64,000 nucleotides of DNA from CAXBNB01 sp040222275 (GTDB lineage: Bacteria; Bacteroidota; Bacteroidia; Cytophagales; Cyclobacteriaceae). The position numbers were made by a program, and so were the translations under genes. Under the pieces are notes generated by a model that had not been told where the DNA came from, made no database searches, and was given only the letters and a program-made list of their open reading frames with translations. The stretch is from assembly GCA_040222275.1 (NCBI GenBank), contig JAVKDJ010000043.1, forward strand, positions 17,390-81,389, given 5' to 3'. Shown one piece after another: positions 18,247 through 26,985 of the stretch; the first letter of the stretch is position 1; the number at the start of each line of letters is the position of its first letter.

Positions 18247-18855
18247 CTAAAAGAGGGCAATACTTTTTAGCGCCTTTAAAAAGCTGTTTTGTTTGCCACT
18301 GTTCAGGTAAGTAGTGGTGCAGGATCGGATTTCCTTCATTGCACTCAACAGTTGGTTGTTGATGGTTTTCACAGATACCCCCAGCAATTCGGCGGCTTCC
18401 TGGTATTTCATGCCCTCTTCTTTGATTAGCCTGTAAACCATCCTGGTCTTTTCCGGGAGGTTTAGAATGGCCCGGTCGATGGTATCTACCAGTTCCTTAT
18501 TGATCAACCTTATTTCAGGGTTGACATGTGTCATGTATTCTTCGTAATGGGGATCATCGAAACCCACATTGATCAATCTGGAATTCTTTTTATGATAGTC
18601 TAAAGTCTTGTTTCTGGTACATATATAGAGGTAAGTACTGAGCATTTCTATTTGATGGATTTTGGACCTTCGCTCCCAAACAGAATGCAACACCTCCAGG
18701 ACTATGTCCTCGGCAGACTCATGATTTTTGATAATGACAAAAGCATAATTCAGCAACCTGGGATAGTAGTAGTCGAAAAACTCCCTAAATGCAGATTCAT
18801 CAGATTTCGAAATCCTTTTTGTCAATCTTTCAATATCCAAATCACATTTTTTCAT
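18247..18855 (-). CDS. ECF sigma-70 factor, locus 1
   Basis: 202 aa. Region 2 (about 18-85: FREFFDYYYPRLLNYAF, ESAEDIVLEVLHSVWERR, YICTRNKTLDYHKK) and region 4 (about 130-185: LNLPEKTRMVYRLIKEEG, then YQEAAELLGVSVKTI as helix-turn-helix). The N-terminus of the anti-sigma factor encoded downstream should bind it. It belongs to the Bacteroidota group of PUL sigma factors that switch on neighbouring susCD genes. Start chosen at the only ATG before region 2. Confidence 0.93.
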   Translation of the reverse strand: MKKCDLDIERLTKRISKSDESAFREFFDYYYPRLLNYAFVIIKNHESAEDIVLEVLHSVWERRSKIHQIEMLSTYLYICTRNKTLDYHKKNSRLINVGFDDPHYEEYMTHVNPEIRLINKELVDTIDRAILNLPEKTRMVYRLIKEEGMKYQEAAELLGVSVKTINNQLLSAMKEIRSCTTTYLNSGKQNSFLKALKSIALF

Positions 18856-19042
18856 TGAGAAACAGCAAACAGTCCTTCTAAATTTACTTCATTTTTCAAT
18901 TAATTTCCAGTCTATCCAACCGGCTCAAATTTCCACCAAACTATTGGCTGGTACATACTGGGCACAAAATATTCCGACAATAACTTCACCTATTTTCATC
19001 AAACCTTTTCGTGGGAAGATATGCTATAGCCTGTGCCCAAAG

Positions 19043-20362
19043 TCAGGCGGAAAATTCATCTTCGGTAACAACCTGCCAGGCTTCACCAACAGGAAATTCA
19101 TATTTTTCAAGTGTTTCTTCTTTTATTGTGATACTATAACCCGGTGAGACAGGAGGCATGTATGCCCCATTTTTAATGACCACAGGATCATAAAAATGCT
19201 CATGAAGGTGATCCACGTATTCAATAATCCTGTTCTCCAAAGACCCGCTGATGGCTATGAAATCAATCATCGACAAATGCTGTACATATTCGCACAAACC
19301 TACCCCACCAGCATGGGGGCAAACGGGGATGTTGAATTTGGCAGCCATGAGCATAATGGCCAGGATTTCATTTACACCACCTACCCTGCAGCTATCAATC
19401 TGGCAAATTTCGATTGCTTTGGCCTGCATGAGTTGTTTAAAAACAACCCTGTTCTGACAGTGCTCGCCCGTGGCTACTTTTATAGGTGCCACTGCCCTGG
19501 CAATTTTGGCGTGCCCCAATATATCGTCGGGGCTGGTCGGCTCTTCAATCCAATAAGGGTTGAACTTTGCCAACTCTTTCATGTTTTCGATGGCTTCATC
19601 TACATCCCATTTTTGATTGGCATCCATCATCAACTTCAAATCAGGGCCAATTTCACTCCTTATGATGGCCGCCCTTCTCACGTCATCGCCCAGATCGGAT
19701 CCCACTTTTATCTTCATATTGGTAAAACCCTGCTGTTTGGCTTCCCTGCACAGGCGCCTCATCTTATCATCAGAATAGCCCAGCCAGCCTGCAGATGTGG
19801 TATAAGCGGGGTAGCCCTTCGCTTTTAACCTTTCTATCCTTTCGGTCTTGGTAGGTGCCAGGTCTGTCAGCATTTTCAACGCTTCATCCGGTGTGACCGC
19901 ATCGGTGATGTAGGTGAAATCAATACATTTGACCAATTCTTCAGGGCTCATGTCTGCAATAAGCTGCCACAATGGTTTGCCCTCCACTTTTGCGTACAGG
20001 TCCCAAACTGCATTCACCAAAGCGCCGGTTGCCAGGTGGATCACTCCTTTTTCCGGGCCCAACCACCTCAACTGGCTATCACTGGTAATCATCCTCCAGA
20101 AGGCACCCATATCACGGGTAAATGATTCCAAGTTTTTACCTTTTACCAGATAGGACAATGCCTCTATGGCAGCTACACAAAGTTCGTTTCCCCTGCCGAT
20201 CGTGAATGTCAATCCATGTCCTTCGAGTCCTTCCTTATGGTCCGTTTTCAAAATAACATAGGCCGCCGAATAATCCGGGTCAGGGTTCATTGCATCTGAT
20301 CCATCCAGGGATTGGCTGGTTGGAAAACGCAGGTCTATTACTTCAATGTCAATTATTTTAGT
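19043..20362 (-). CDS. fucD: L-fuconate dehydratase (enolase superfamily)
   Basis: About 439 aa from GTG at 20362, chosen because MTKIIDIEVIDLRFPTSQ aligns with known FucD N-termini; an ATG 45 bases upstream is possible. Family blocks are plain: LDGSDAMNPDPDYSAAYV, GRGNE, NDSQLRWLGPEKGVIH-like (here SDSQLRWLGPEKGV), the KIKV lysine motif, DANQKWDV, EEPTSPDD, GEHCQNR and CPHAGGVGL. The enzyme removes water from L-fuconate to give 2-keto-3-deoxy-L-fuconate in the oxidative L-fucose pathway. Cytoplasmic, no signal peptide. Divergent from the araC gene with operator copy B between them. Later pathway enzymes are not in the window. Confidence 0.92.
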   Translation of the reverse strand, partial: TKIIDIEVIDLRFPTSQSLDGSDAMNPDPDYSAAYVILKTDHKEGLEGHGLTFTIGRGNELCVAAIEALSYLVKGKNLESFTRDMGAFWRMITSDSQLRWLGPEKGVIHLATGALVNAVWDLYAKVEGKPLWQLIADMSPEELVKCIDFTYITDAVTPDEALKMLTDLAPTKTERIERLKAKGYPAYTTSAGWLGYSDDKMRRLCREAKQQGFTNMKIKVGSDLGDDVRRAAIIRSEIGPDLKLMMDANQKWDVDEAIENMKELAKFNPYWIEEPTSPDDILGHAKIARAVAPIKVATGEHCQNRVVFKQLMQAKAIEICQIDSCRVGGVNEILAIMLMAAKFNIPVCPHAGGVGLCEYVQHLSMIDFIAISGSLENRIIEYVDHLHEHFYDPVVIKNGAYMPPVSPGYSITIKEETLEKYEFPVGEAWQVVTEDEFSA

Positions 20363-20496
20363 CACAATAAATATTGGGTTTACGGGGGTGGGTTCAACTC
20401 CCACCATATCATTATTACCCTCCGGGAAATAAGAGGGACTTCTTTACATCGCAATAGTATTAAACTATTCCAGGTTACAAAACTGGTGCTTATTTA

Positions 20497-20528
20497 TTGT
20501 CCTTTCTACTGAAAAATTGATACATTTG
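20497..20528 (+). promoter_or_regulatory. Promoter of the araC-type regulator
   Basis: TTG (20497-20499), 21 bases, TACATTTG (20521-20528) match the Bacteroidota consensus, placing transcription start near 20535 and a leader of about 50 bases. Operator copy B overlaps the -7 box and spacer, which suggests autoregulation. Confidence 0.55.
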
Positions 20529-20542
20529 GGTGTTTTTTTTGC
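20505..20542 (-). promoter_or_regulatory. Candidate AraC-type operator, copy B (fuconate dehydratase / araC)
   Basis: Plus strand TCTACTGAAAAATTGA then TTTGC at 20538-20542, with the same 17-base spacing as copies A and C. It sits in the divergent intergenic region about 150 bases before fucD and 43 before araC. On the minus strand CAGTTTTG (20478-20485) follows at the same 25-base distance as in copy A. Confidence 0.6.
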
Positions 20543-20584
20543 AGGTATAAACTAACCAAACCTCAATAAGGCATAATATGTATC

Positions 20585-21439
20585 ATGAATCCAGAATATC
20601 TTGACAGACGGGTAACGGCAAACCGTTCGATTTCTATTACCCATCTGCGCGACAAGCATTTTATTAAACTATTTCACTACCACGAACAAGTTGAAATTGT
20701 GGCGATAGTGAAAAGTACAGGCACCAGATTTGTTGGCGACAGCATTGCTGAATTCGAGCCCGGGGAGATAGTAGTGATAGGAAAGGACCTACCGCACATG
20801 TGGCAAAATGCACCAGTGTACTTCAAAGAAGGCAGTGAGGAAGCCGCAGAGGCAGTAACCATACACCTTGGGTTGAGTTTTTTGGAAAATGACTTGAGAA
20901 ACCTACCGGAAGCCTCTGCCATCAAGAGCCTGATTAACAAATCTATAAGGGGGATGCTTTTCAAAAACAACCAAAACACGTTTGACAAATTCCTGACCCT
21001 GGAAGGAGAGACAGGGTTTCAAAGATTTTTACATGTGTTGGACATATTGAATGACCTTGGCACCAATAAAGAGTATGAATTTATTGCCAGCGATGGTTTT
21101 ATGGAGAGGATATCTAGCACAAACGAGAGCAGGATCTATAAGGTGCACCAATTCATCATGAACAACTTTAAAAAAGACATAAGCCTCGCCCAAATAGCCG
21201 AAGTAGCCAATATGAATGCCTCTGCTTTCAGTAGGTACTTTAAAAAGAATCAGGGTAAACCGCTGGTGCAATACATCAACGACATAAAAATAGGCTATGC
21301 CTGCAAGCTGCTGATGAACGAAAACATGAGCATCATAGAAGTTTGCTATGAATCTGGTTTTAAGAACGTATCCAACTTCAACAAGCAGTTCAGAAAAAAC
21401 CACAACATGTCACCCAGAGAATATCGGGCTAAATTGTAG
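20585..21439 (+). CDS. AraC-family transcriptional regulator with N-terminal cupin
   Basis: 284 aa. N-terminal sugar-sensing cupin (about 1-95: HYHEQVEIVAIVKS, FEPGEIVVIGKDLPHMW) and C-terminal double helix-turn-helix (about 183-284: ISLAQIAEVANMNASAFSRY, then MSIIEVCYESGFKNVSNFNK and the signature ending HNMSPREYRAKL). The only gene of the PUL on the plus strand. It faces fuconate dehydratase and is the only local candidate to read the three shared 38-bp operators. Inferred inducer: L-fucose, L-fuconate or a related product. The start follows a promoter with about 50 bases of leader. Confidence 0.92.
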   Translation: MNPEYLDRRVTANRSISITHLRDKHFIKLFHYHEQVEIVAIVKSTGTRFVGDSIAEFEPGEIVVIGKDLPHMWQNAPVYFKEGSEEAAEAVTIHLGLSFLENDLRNLPEASAIKSLINKSIRGMLFKNNQNTFDKFLTLEGETGFQRFLHVLDILNDLGTNKEYEFIASDGFMERISSTNESRIYKVHQFIMNNFKKDISLAQIAEVANMNASAFSRYFKKNQGKPLVQYINDIKIGYACKLLMNENMSIIEVCYESGFKNVSNFNKQFRKNHNMSPREYRAKL

Positions 21440-21621
21440 GATACTATATTACGCCAGTGATGTTCTGGTTGATTTAGCCTCCAAAAACACAAATTGATTC
21501 GAATGGGCAGAAATTCTTCAAGGCATTTTTTTACGGAAAAATATTTGACAATTTGACTTGCTACACATTCCAGAAAACCCTCGCTTTGTGCTCTCCTATA
21601 TGACCAGTGCCAGGGGGGTAA

Positions 21622-21930
21622 TCACTCGCCTTTCATTTTTGAGGGATCTTTGTGACTATCAAAAAAATCTGTTACATAAACCGTATCATTGTCGATCCTG
21701 TAAATGATCTTAAAGTTTCCTACAACAAGCCTTCTATAGCCTTTGTCAAGCTTTTTGAGATAGGGTTCGTACTGTCCCATATAAGGATAGACTACAAGGC
21801 TTTTTGCTCTATCAAGTAATTCTTTTTTGATATCTGAAATCTTTTCCAACGGAAACCCCAACTCTTCAATATAGAATTCCAAAGATTCCTCCAACCGGTC
21901 CAATGACTGGTTGGTAATGACTAACTTCAT
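21622..21930 (-). CDS. RelE/ParE-family toxin
   Basis: 102 aa. Small basic toxin with the family pattern SLDRLEESLEFYIEELG, then PYMGQYEPYLKKLDKGYRRL, VGNFKIIYRID and a C-terminal VYVTDFFDSHKDP. Relatives inhibit translation or gyrase. The start overlaps the antitoxin stop by four bases (ATGA), the normal order of antitoxin first. It is convergent with araC. Probably a selfish or stabilising module, not part of glycan use. Confidence 0.85.
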   Translation of the reverse strand: MKLVITNQSLDRLEESLEFYIEELGFPLEKISDIKKELLDRAKSLVVYPYMGQYEPYLKKLDKGYRRLVVGNFKIIYRIDNDTVYVTDFFDSHKDPSKMKGE

Positions 21931-22157
21931 AAATCAAATCGTTGATTTATTCTAGCCTCTGCTTCATCAGCAGTATAAACTCTGCCCTCCTTAATATCTT
22001 CTTCCGAACGTCTGGCCCTTTCCATCATCTCTTTTTGAACTACCGGGTCTATTGCCCTTCTTCTACTAAGCACTGCTTCCAACTCATCAATGATCTCCTC
22101 ACTTTCCACTGACAAAAACTCTTGTATTAAATGAAGTTTCTTCGTTTGAATATTCAT
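21927..22157 (-). CDS. Antitoxin of RelE/ParE module
   Basis: 76 aa, acidic and helical, with MNIQTKKLHLIQEFLSV at the N-terminus and a C-terminal toxin-binding part (EGRVYTADEAEARINQRF). This matches the short addiction-module components common in Bacteroidota. It precedes the toxin with an ATGA overlap. A minus-strand promoter is visible 20-45 bases upstream. Confidence 0.83.
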   Translation of the reverse strand: MNIQTKKLHLIQEFLSVESEEIIDELEAVLSRRRAIDPVVQKEMMERARRSEEDIKEGRVYTADEAEARINQRFDL

Positions 22158-22177
22158 GCCTTTATATTTACTTCATC

Positions 22178-22205
22178 CAAAGTTAACGAATTCCCTTTTA
22201 TCCAA
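22178..22205 (-). promoter_or_regulatory. Promoter of the toxin-antitoxin pair
   Basis: Minus-strand TTG (22205-22203), 17 bases, TAACTTTG (22185-22178), the Bacteroidota -7 consensus; the spacer is slightly short. The rest of the gap to 22375 holds no recognised gene. Confidence 0.4.
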
Positions 22206-22374
22206 GTTTATCGCTTGTTGTATCTTTCTACTTCAAAAAACATCTATAGTACATTCTCTTTGGGTGCCCGGCCAATTTAATCAACTACGAAATATATAAT
22301 GGCCCTGCATAAAACATTCAAACTCACCATCAAGAAGGAAGAAAATAAATATGAATCGATGAATGGGGCATAAA

Positions 22375-24276
22375 TCAGTCTTTAATAGGTTTTCTCAATG
22401 TAATGCTCTCACTGGTAGGGAAATCTGCCTCCACAAAGTTATCAACTTCACTCCCACTCAACCATTGCAATGCCCGCACCATAGATTGCTGAAAGGCCGC
22501 ACAGCGCATACCAGAAGGCCATTCCTCGTTTTTCCATAGGTGGCCATAAGTGGAGCAATAGACTTTGCCCTTGCCAAATTCCACTACCCATTCCATGGGG
22601 AAGTTGAGGCTTGTTTTCGCATCTTGCGCATACGAAATCACCTGTAGTCCATCAGATGTACCCCTTGTATATCGGTAAACCTCTATATCAGCCGCCAACC
22701 ATGATTTTGGCATGCCTTTGTGAATCAGGTGGCCGTTCATCCGGGAAATCAATACATCTGCCCGCTTGCCATGCCCTGTATTTTCACCTTCTCCCCTGGG
22801 AACGGTCACCACCTTTTCGTCCTCATCTATGGTGAGCGCTATTCCAAAATCTTTGCTACGCCACCCCAGGCCCATCATTCCATTGTAGGCGTTCCAATTT
22901 TTGAAAGCATTATTGGCCCCATGGTAGATGTAAACACCTCCCCCATCGGCAACATACTTTTCGAATGATAGCTTGACACGCCCAGGCCACTGAAGGCTGT
23001 CTTCCTTGAAAATGTTATTGCAGGTCTGGATAACTACCGGGTACTTTTCAAAATCGGGATTCCAATTTTCCCAGGCCGCTTGGTTGTCCCGTTGTTCAGG
23101 GCATGTACTTACGTCCACCTCAAATTTGCCTGTGTTTTCCAGAATTTCGGTTAGGTACTGCGTGTTGAGTGTCCAGTTGTGATTGCTAAACCCATCTATG
23201 ATTAAAACGGGTATCTTTTTTCGTGGGCTTATCCCACTGACTTTTTCTATGGAGATGTTATCGAATAAAACTCCCCCTCCCAACTTATAGGTGGTGGAAT
23301 ACAAAGAAAGGGTAATTTCCCCATCCGTTGGTGCCGTAAAATCATGTGTAAGTTTTTCCCAGCGGGGGGCTTTCATTTGCTTGTCCCGACCTACTGAAAG
23401 CACCAATTCATCGTCGATAAAAATGTCTGCTGTAAGGGTATCTTGTTGGTCCCAGTACATGTGACGGGAATAGAGCAAGGACAGCCGGTAGGTGCTGCCA
23501 GGAGTCAACCCGGTGATCGTTTGCGCTATACCTCCTGGCCCATGTCCACCCAGGTCTATGACCCATTTCCCATCCGGTGTTCCAAATTTATCTATTGCGA
23601 TGAGGTCTATATTTTCCCTCATGACCAGCCAACCAGGTACTTGATCCCCAAAAAGGTGCGGGTTCTTCTCTTCACTGTCCACTTTCAATTCAAAACTGCC
23701 ATTTACCAATCGATCGCTTGCAGGAGGTTTTTGTGGCAGCCCTTCTTCGATCCTCAGGTTATCAATCACCAAACCCTTGTCGCCCGGTGTTGTCGAGGCA
23801 AATTCTATTGTAGCCGTCCCTTTCGGTGACGATCGAAATGCAAAACCGATCCCACCTATGTAGTTGGGGGATTTTGAGAGATTACGCAATGTGGCTACTG
23901 TTTTTTCATTGATCAGCAATGTAGCTGTCGCCAAAACAGGGCCATCTTTACGTTTTCGATCTTTATGGTCAGCATACTCAAACTTCAATGTGTAGTCAAA
24001 ATTCTTTTTAAGGCCTTTTATTGTCTGTATGATACTTCCCGGTTGGTCCCCGTTTAAGTCCAGCACCTGACTTCCTTCTGAGGCAGCAAATACCTTATCG
24101 GTGATTAGCTCCACATTGCCGCTTACAACTTTCCATCCCTTGAGTTTTTGAACTACTTTACTACTATCGGTAATTTTGTCCTCCTCGAATGAAGGGTTAA
24201 CCACTTGTGCATTTAACAGGGCGCTATGGGCTACTGCGAGCAGTACGAGCACATTTTTTTTCAAATAATTTTTCAT
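22375..24276 (-). CDS. Secreted protein with two N-terminal binding domains and a ThuA-like domain
   Basis: 633 aa, signal peptide 1-23 (LLNAQ). Two similar galactose-binding-type beta-sandwich repeats (about 24-180 VNPSFEEDKI..., about 190-345 VNGSFELKVD...), each with GSIIQTIKGL or GGIAQTITGLTPG segments as in DUF642-like modules. These are followed by a ThuA/glutamine-amidotransferase-like domain (about 352-610: KIPVLIIDGFSNHNW, GGGVYIYHGANNAF, GKGKVYCSTYGHLW). ThuA-type domains are frequent in glycan loci, but their biochemical role is unclear. Last gene of the 30-kb operon, 27 bases after a sulfatase. I assign no reaction. Confidence 0.75.
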   Translation of the reverse strand: MKNYLKKNVLVLLAVAHSALLNAQVVNPSFEEDKITDSSKVVQKLKGWKVVSGNVELITDKVFAASEGSQVLDLNGDQPGSIIQTIKGLKKNFDYTLKFEYADHKDRKRKDGPVLATATLLINEKTVATLRNLSKSPNYIGGIGFAFRSSPKGTATIEFASTTPGDKGLVIDNLRIEEGLPQKPPASDRLVNGSFELKVDSEEKNPHLFGDQVPGWLVMRENIDLIAIDKFGTPDGKWVIDLGGHGPGGIAQTITGLTPGSTYRLSLLYSRHMYWDQQDTLTADIFIDDELVLSVGRDKQMKAPRWEKLTHDFTAPTDGEITLSLYSTTYKLGGGVLFDNISIEKVSGISPRKKIPVLIIDGFSNHNWTLNTQYLTEILENTGKFEVDVSTCPEQRDNQAAWENWNPDFEKYPVVIQTCNNIFKEDSLQWPGRVKLSFEKYVADGGGVYIYHGANNAFKNWNAYNGMMGLGWRSKDFGIALTIDEDEKVVTVPRGEGENTGHGKRADVLISRMNGHLIHKGMPKSWLAADIEVYRYTRGTSDGLQVISYAQDAKTSLNFPMEWVVEFGKGKVYCSTYGHLWKNEEWPSGMRCAAFQQSMVRALQWLSGSEVDNFVEADFPTSESITLRKPIKD

Positions 24277-24303
24277 TATTTTATTTTTTTTGGTTTAGGT
24301 CTA

Positions 24304-25770
24304 TTATTTCAGTGGTTTAGCCGTCTCCACATACCCTGCCGGGCGACATTGACCGCTCAGGGTATTTCCCTCTCCAAGTTCTTTTTCGAATCTTTCAAAA
24401 TATCCTTTTAACTCGCTGGCAATTTCGGGGTATTGGTCAATGACGTTTTGAGCTTCTCCCATATCATCCTTTAGATTATACAGAAGGGTTTGCCCATCCC
24501 GCCTGTGATACTTCCAATCCCCATACCTGACCGCCTGCAATTGATTGACCCTGTAATAATAAAACGGCTCGCGCGGTGGGCCATCATTTTTATTTCCTGC
24601 CAGCACTGGCCAAATATTTTTGCCATCAATCAGCCGATCATAGGGGATTTCCGCCCCGGAAAGGCTCGCGAATGTGGGCAGGATATCCATGGTCGTCAAA
24701 ATCTGGTCGGTTTCAGTGCCTTTGGGAATTTTACCAGGCCACCAGGCTATTGCTGGTTCCCGCATACCGCCTTCAAAAGTCTGCCCTTTTCTTCCCCTTA
24801 GGCCACCTGTGCTACCCATTCCTCCTCTTGCCGGGCCATTGTCTGAGCTGAAAACAACAAGTGTATTTTCATCCAGGCCATTTGCCGTCAGTGTATTCAG
24901 TATCTTTCCTACGGAGGCGTCAATCGTTCCTATTGCCTGAGGATAGATTTTGTCCCGAAGTGGGTAGTTTACTGTTCCGTTCTCCTGAGCTAAAATGGTT
25001 TGAATAGAATCTGGCACTTGCTTCATCTGATCAGGAGAAGCATAGAGCGGTCTGTGTGGCAGTGGATGTGCGATGTAGAGAAAAAAAGGATTTTCCTTGT
25101 TTCGTTTGATGAAATCCACAGCCCTGTCAGTTATCCGTTGGGTCAGGTGGTTCATGTCAGGATTCAATTCTACAACCTCCTCACCATCCAAAAGGGGCAG
25201 ATCAGGAAAATTGTACTTCTTGTTGTTTTGATGCCAGGGGTGAATGTCATGGCTGTATGGAAGCCCAAAAAACTCGTCAAAACCCTGCCTGGTGGGCAGA
25301 AAATCCGGCTGGTCTCCCAAATGCCACTTGCCCATGATGCCGGTGGCATAGCCTTTTGTTTTGAGCACCTCGGCTATGGTGATCTCGTCAGGATGCAATC
25401 CCCTGTTGTCGCCAGCCAGAAATACACCTGAAGCCATATTGATGCGTTTGGGGTAACAGCCCGTCATCAGTGCCGCCCTGGATGGGGTACATACCGGGGC
25501 TGCCACATAAAAACTGGTCAGTTTCATGCCCTCGGCAGCCATTTTATCCAGATTAGGTGTGTTTACATGCTTACCTCCAAAGCACGCTAAGTCGCCATAG
25601 CCCTGATCATCAGTGAAAATGATAATGAAGTTGGGGAGTATTTCTTCGTCTTTCTGTTGGTTTTGAACACAACCATAAAAGAAGGCTATTAGCAAGGCTA
25701 TCCCCATTTCCCTCATTTTTCTAGAGTTTATTTTCAACTTTTCAAACGATTCTATCACTTTACTTTTCAT
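24304..25770 (-). CDS. S1-family sulfatase (CTPSR)
   Basis: 488 aa lipoprotein; the signal LIAFFYGC begins well inside, so initiation at an ATG at 25716 or 25707 is also possible. Formylglycine Cys in CTPSR (about 94), IFTDDQGYGD, GKWHLG, HPLPHRP and FSSDNGP are all intact. Closest relative in this window is the sulfatase at 29.5-30.9 kb: both share LMTGCYP, GLHPDEITIAE-type and PTRQGFDEFFGLPYSHDI blocks, so they form one subfamily. One base separates it from the lactonase-like gene. Confidence 0.93.
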   Translation of the reverse strand: MKSKVIESFEKLKINSRKMREMGIALLIAFFYGCVQNQQKDEEILPNFIIIFTDDQGYGDLACFGGKHVNTPNLDKMAAEGMKLTSFYVAAPVCTPSRAALMTGCYPKRINMASGVFLAGDNRGLHPDEITIAEVLKTKGYATGIMGKWHLGDQPDFLPTRQGFDEFFGLPYSHDIHPWHQNNKKYNFPDLPLLDGEEVVELNPDMNHLTQRITDRAVDFIKRNKENPFFLYIAHPLPHRPLYASPDQMKQVPDSIQTILAQENGTVNYPLRDKIYPQAIGTIDASVGKILNTLTANGLDENTLVVFSSDNGPARGGMGSTGGLRGRKGQTFEGGMREPAIAWWPGKIPKGTETDQILTTMDILPTFASLSGAEIPYDRLIDGKNIWPVLAGNKNDGPPREPFYYYRVNQLQAVRYGDWKYHRRDGQTLLYNLKDDMGEAQNVIDQYPEIASELKGYFERFEKELGEGNTLSGQCRPAGYVETAKPLK

Positions 25771-25771
25771 C

Positions 25772-26920
25772 CTAAAATTTCAAACAAACGGGCATACTCA
25801 CTTCAATTGAATGGCCAGTTGCCTCCAGCATCCCATCACCCTGAACCTTAAATACGATTATGTTATCCCCGTTTTGATTGGCAACAAGCAAAAACTTACC
25901 GTCTGGTGAGAGACAAAAATTTCTGGGTTGGTTGATACCTTCGGTGGCATGGCCGAGTGCCTTCAATCCGCCTAATTTCAATATTTCAAAAATGGCAATG
26001 CCATGGAATCCATTCTCAAACCCCCGGGTTGAGGCGTAGAGGTATTTGCCGTCCGGAGACACATGGACATCAGCAGCAGAAGTACGCCCCTGTGTTCCAT
26101 CCGGTAAGAGTTCTTGCCTGTCGATCACTTCAAATGTACCATCAGCGTTGGGCTTTAAACTCCAGACGACACTTGTTAGCTCACCGACTACAAACCATAA
26201 GTCCTTATCCGGAGTGAAAGCCATGTGCCTGGGGCCATCTCCGGGGTTTATTTTTAGTGCCACCTTACCTTCCATTGGCCTGCCCTCTATGATAGGGTAT
26301 GCCATGATTTCGTCTGTACCCAGGTCCGGCACATAGATATACTTTTCACCTTTGGAAAAATAGGAGCTGTGCGGATGCGGTACTTTTTGCCGGGGAAGCG
26401 CTACACTTGACCCTTCATGTTTAAATAAGGCTACTTTTGATAATTTACCTTCCTGTTGATCATAGACTATCAAACTGCCCTCCCTGTAATTAGCCACTGA
26501 AACCAACGTCTCATCTTTGTTCAAAATAACATGACAGGTCGTGGATCCTTCAGTGGAAATTTCCTGATCCAAAGTATAGCTTCCATCTTCCTGTCTCGAC
26601 AGTACACTGAGTTTTCCTTTGTCTATTTCACTTATGGCGTAGAGTTTCTCCTTATCTCTCGAAAGTGTCAAAAAGGAGGGCTGTTCAACTGTGGCAATAT
26701 GCCTTAGATTGCTTAGCTTGCCGCTGACCGTATTGAAATCTGCCTGGTAAATACCTTCACTCGTTGCTTTTGTATAAGTGCCTATTGTCAATGGAATCGT
26801 AAAATTTTCCTTATTTTTTTCAACGACTGTATTTGACTTTTCATCTGGCTTTTTCGGCCCTGAACAACCACAAGCAGTCAAGAGGGCAACAAATAGACAT
26901 TGCAATTTTAAATGTTTCAT
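25772..26920 (-). CDS. Lipoprotein seven-bladed propeller, 6-phosphogluconolactonase/YbhE-like lactonase family
   Basis: 382 aa. Lipoprotein signal (TACGC, Cys near 18-20), then a seven-bladed beta-propeller with family blocks TIGTYTKATSEGIY, VEQPSFLTLS, VANYREGSL, HPHSSYFSKGEKYIYVPDLG, GPRHMAFTPD and QPRNFCLSPDGKFLLVANQN. Cytoplasmic members hydrolyse 6-phosphogluconolactone; the export signal here argues for a different, periplasmic lactone substrate, possibly a sugar-acid lactone made during glycan breakdown. It lies between the beta-helix protein and a sulfatase. Some members of this fold are not lactonases, so the activity is inferred. Confidence 0.75.
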   Translation of the reverse strand: MKHLKLQCLFVALLTACGCSGPKKPDEKSNTVVEKNKENFTIPLTIGTYTKATSEGIYQADFNTVSGKLSNLRHIATVEQPSFLTLSRDKEKLYAISEIDKGKLSVLSRQEDGSYTLDQEISTEGSTTCHVILNKDETLVSVANYREGSLIVYDQQEGKLSKVALFKHEGSSVALPRQKVPHPHSSYFSKGEKYIYVPDLGTDEIMAYPIIEGRPMEGKVALKINPGDGPRHMAFTPDKDLWFVVGELTSVVWSLKPNADGTFEVIDRQELLPDGTQGRTSAADVHVSPDGKYLYASTRGFENGFHGIAIFEILKLGGLKALGHATEGINQPRNFCLSPDGKFLLVANQNGDNIIVFKVQGDGMLEATGHSIEVSMPVCLKF

Positions 26921-26985
26921 ATTCTTATAAATCAGTTCTTTACCCCTTATTTTTTACTAGCCGATCTGACTCGCTTCATGTTTTC

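Noticed and set aside
21526..21552. Possible fourth operator (GGAAAAATATTTGACA then TTGC)
   Set aside because: Two extra bases break the core, the spacing is wrong, and it lies between convergent genes with no start downstream.
22296..22370. 24-codon plus-strand frame MALHKTFKLTIKKEENKYES
   Set aside because: Too short, no promoter or homologue recognised, next to an operon end.
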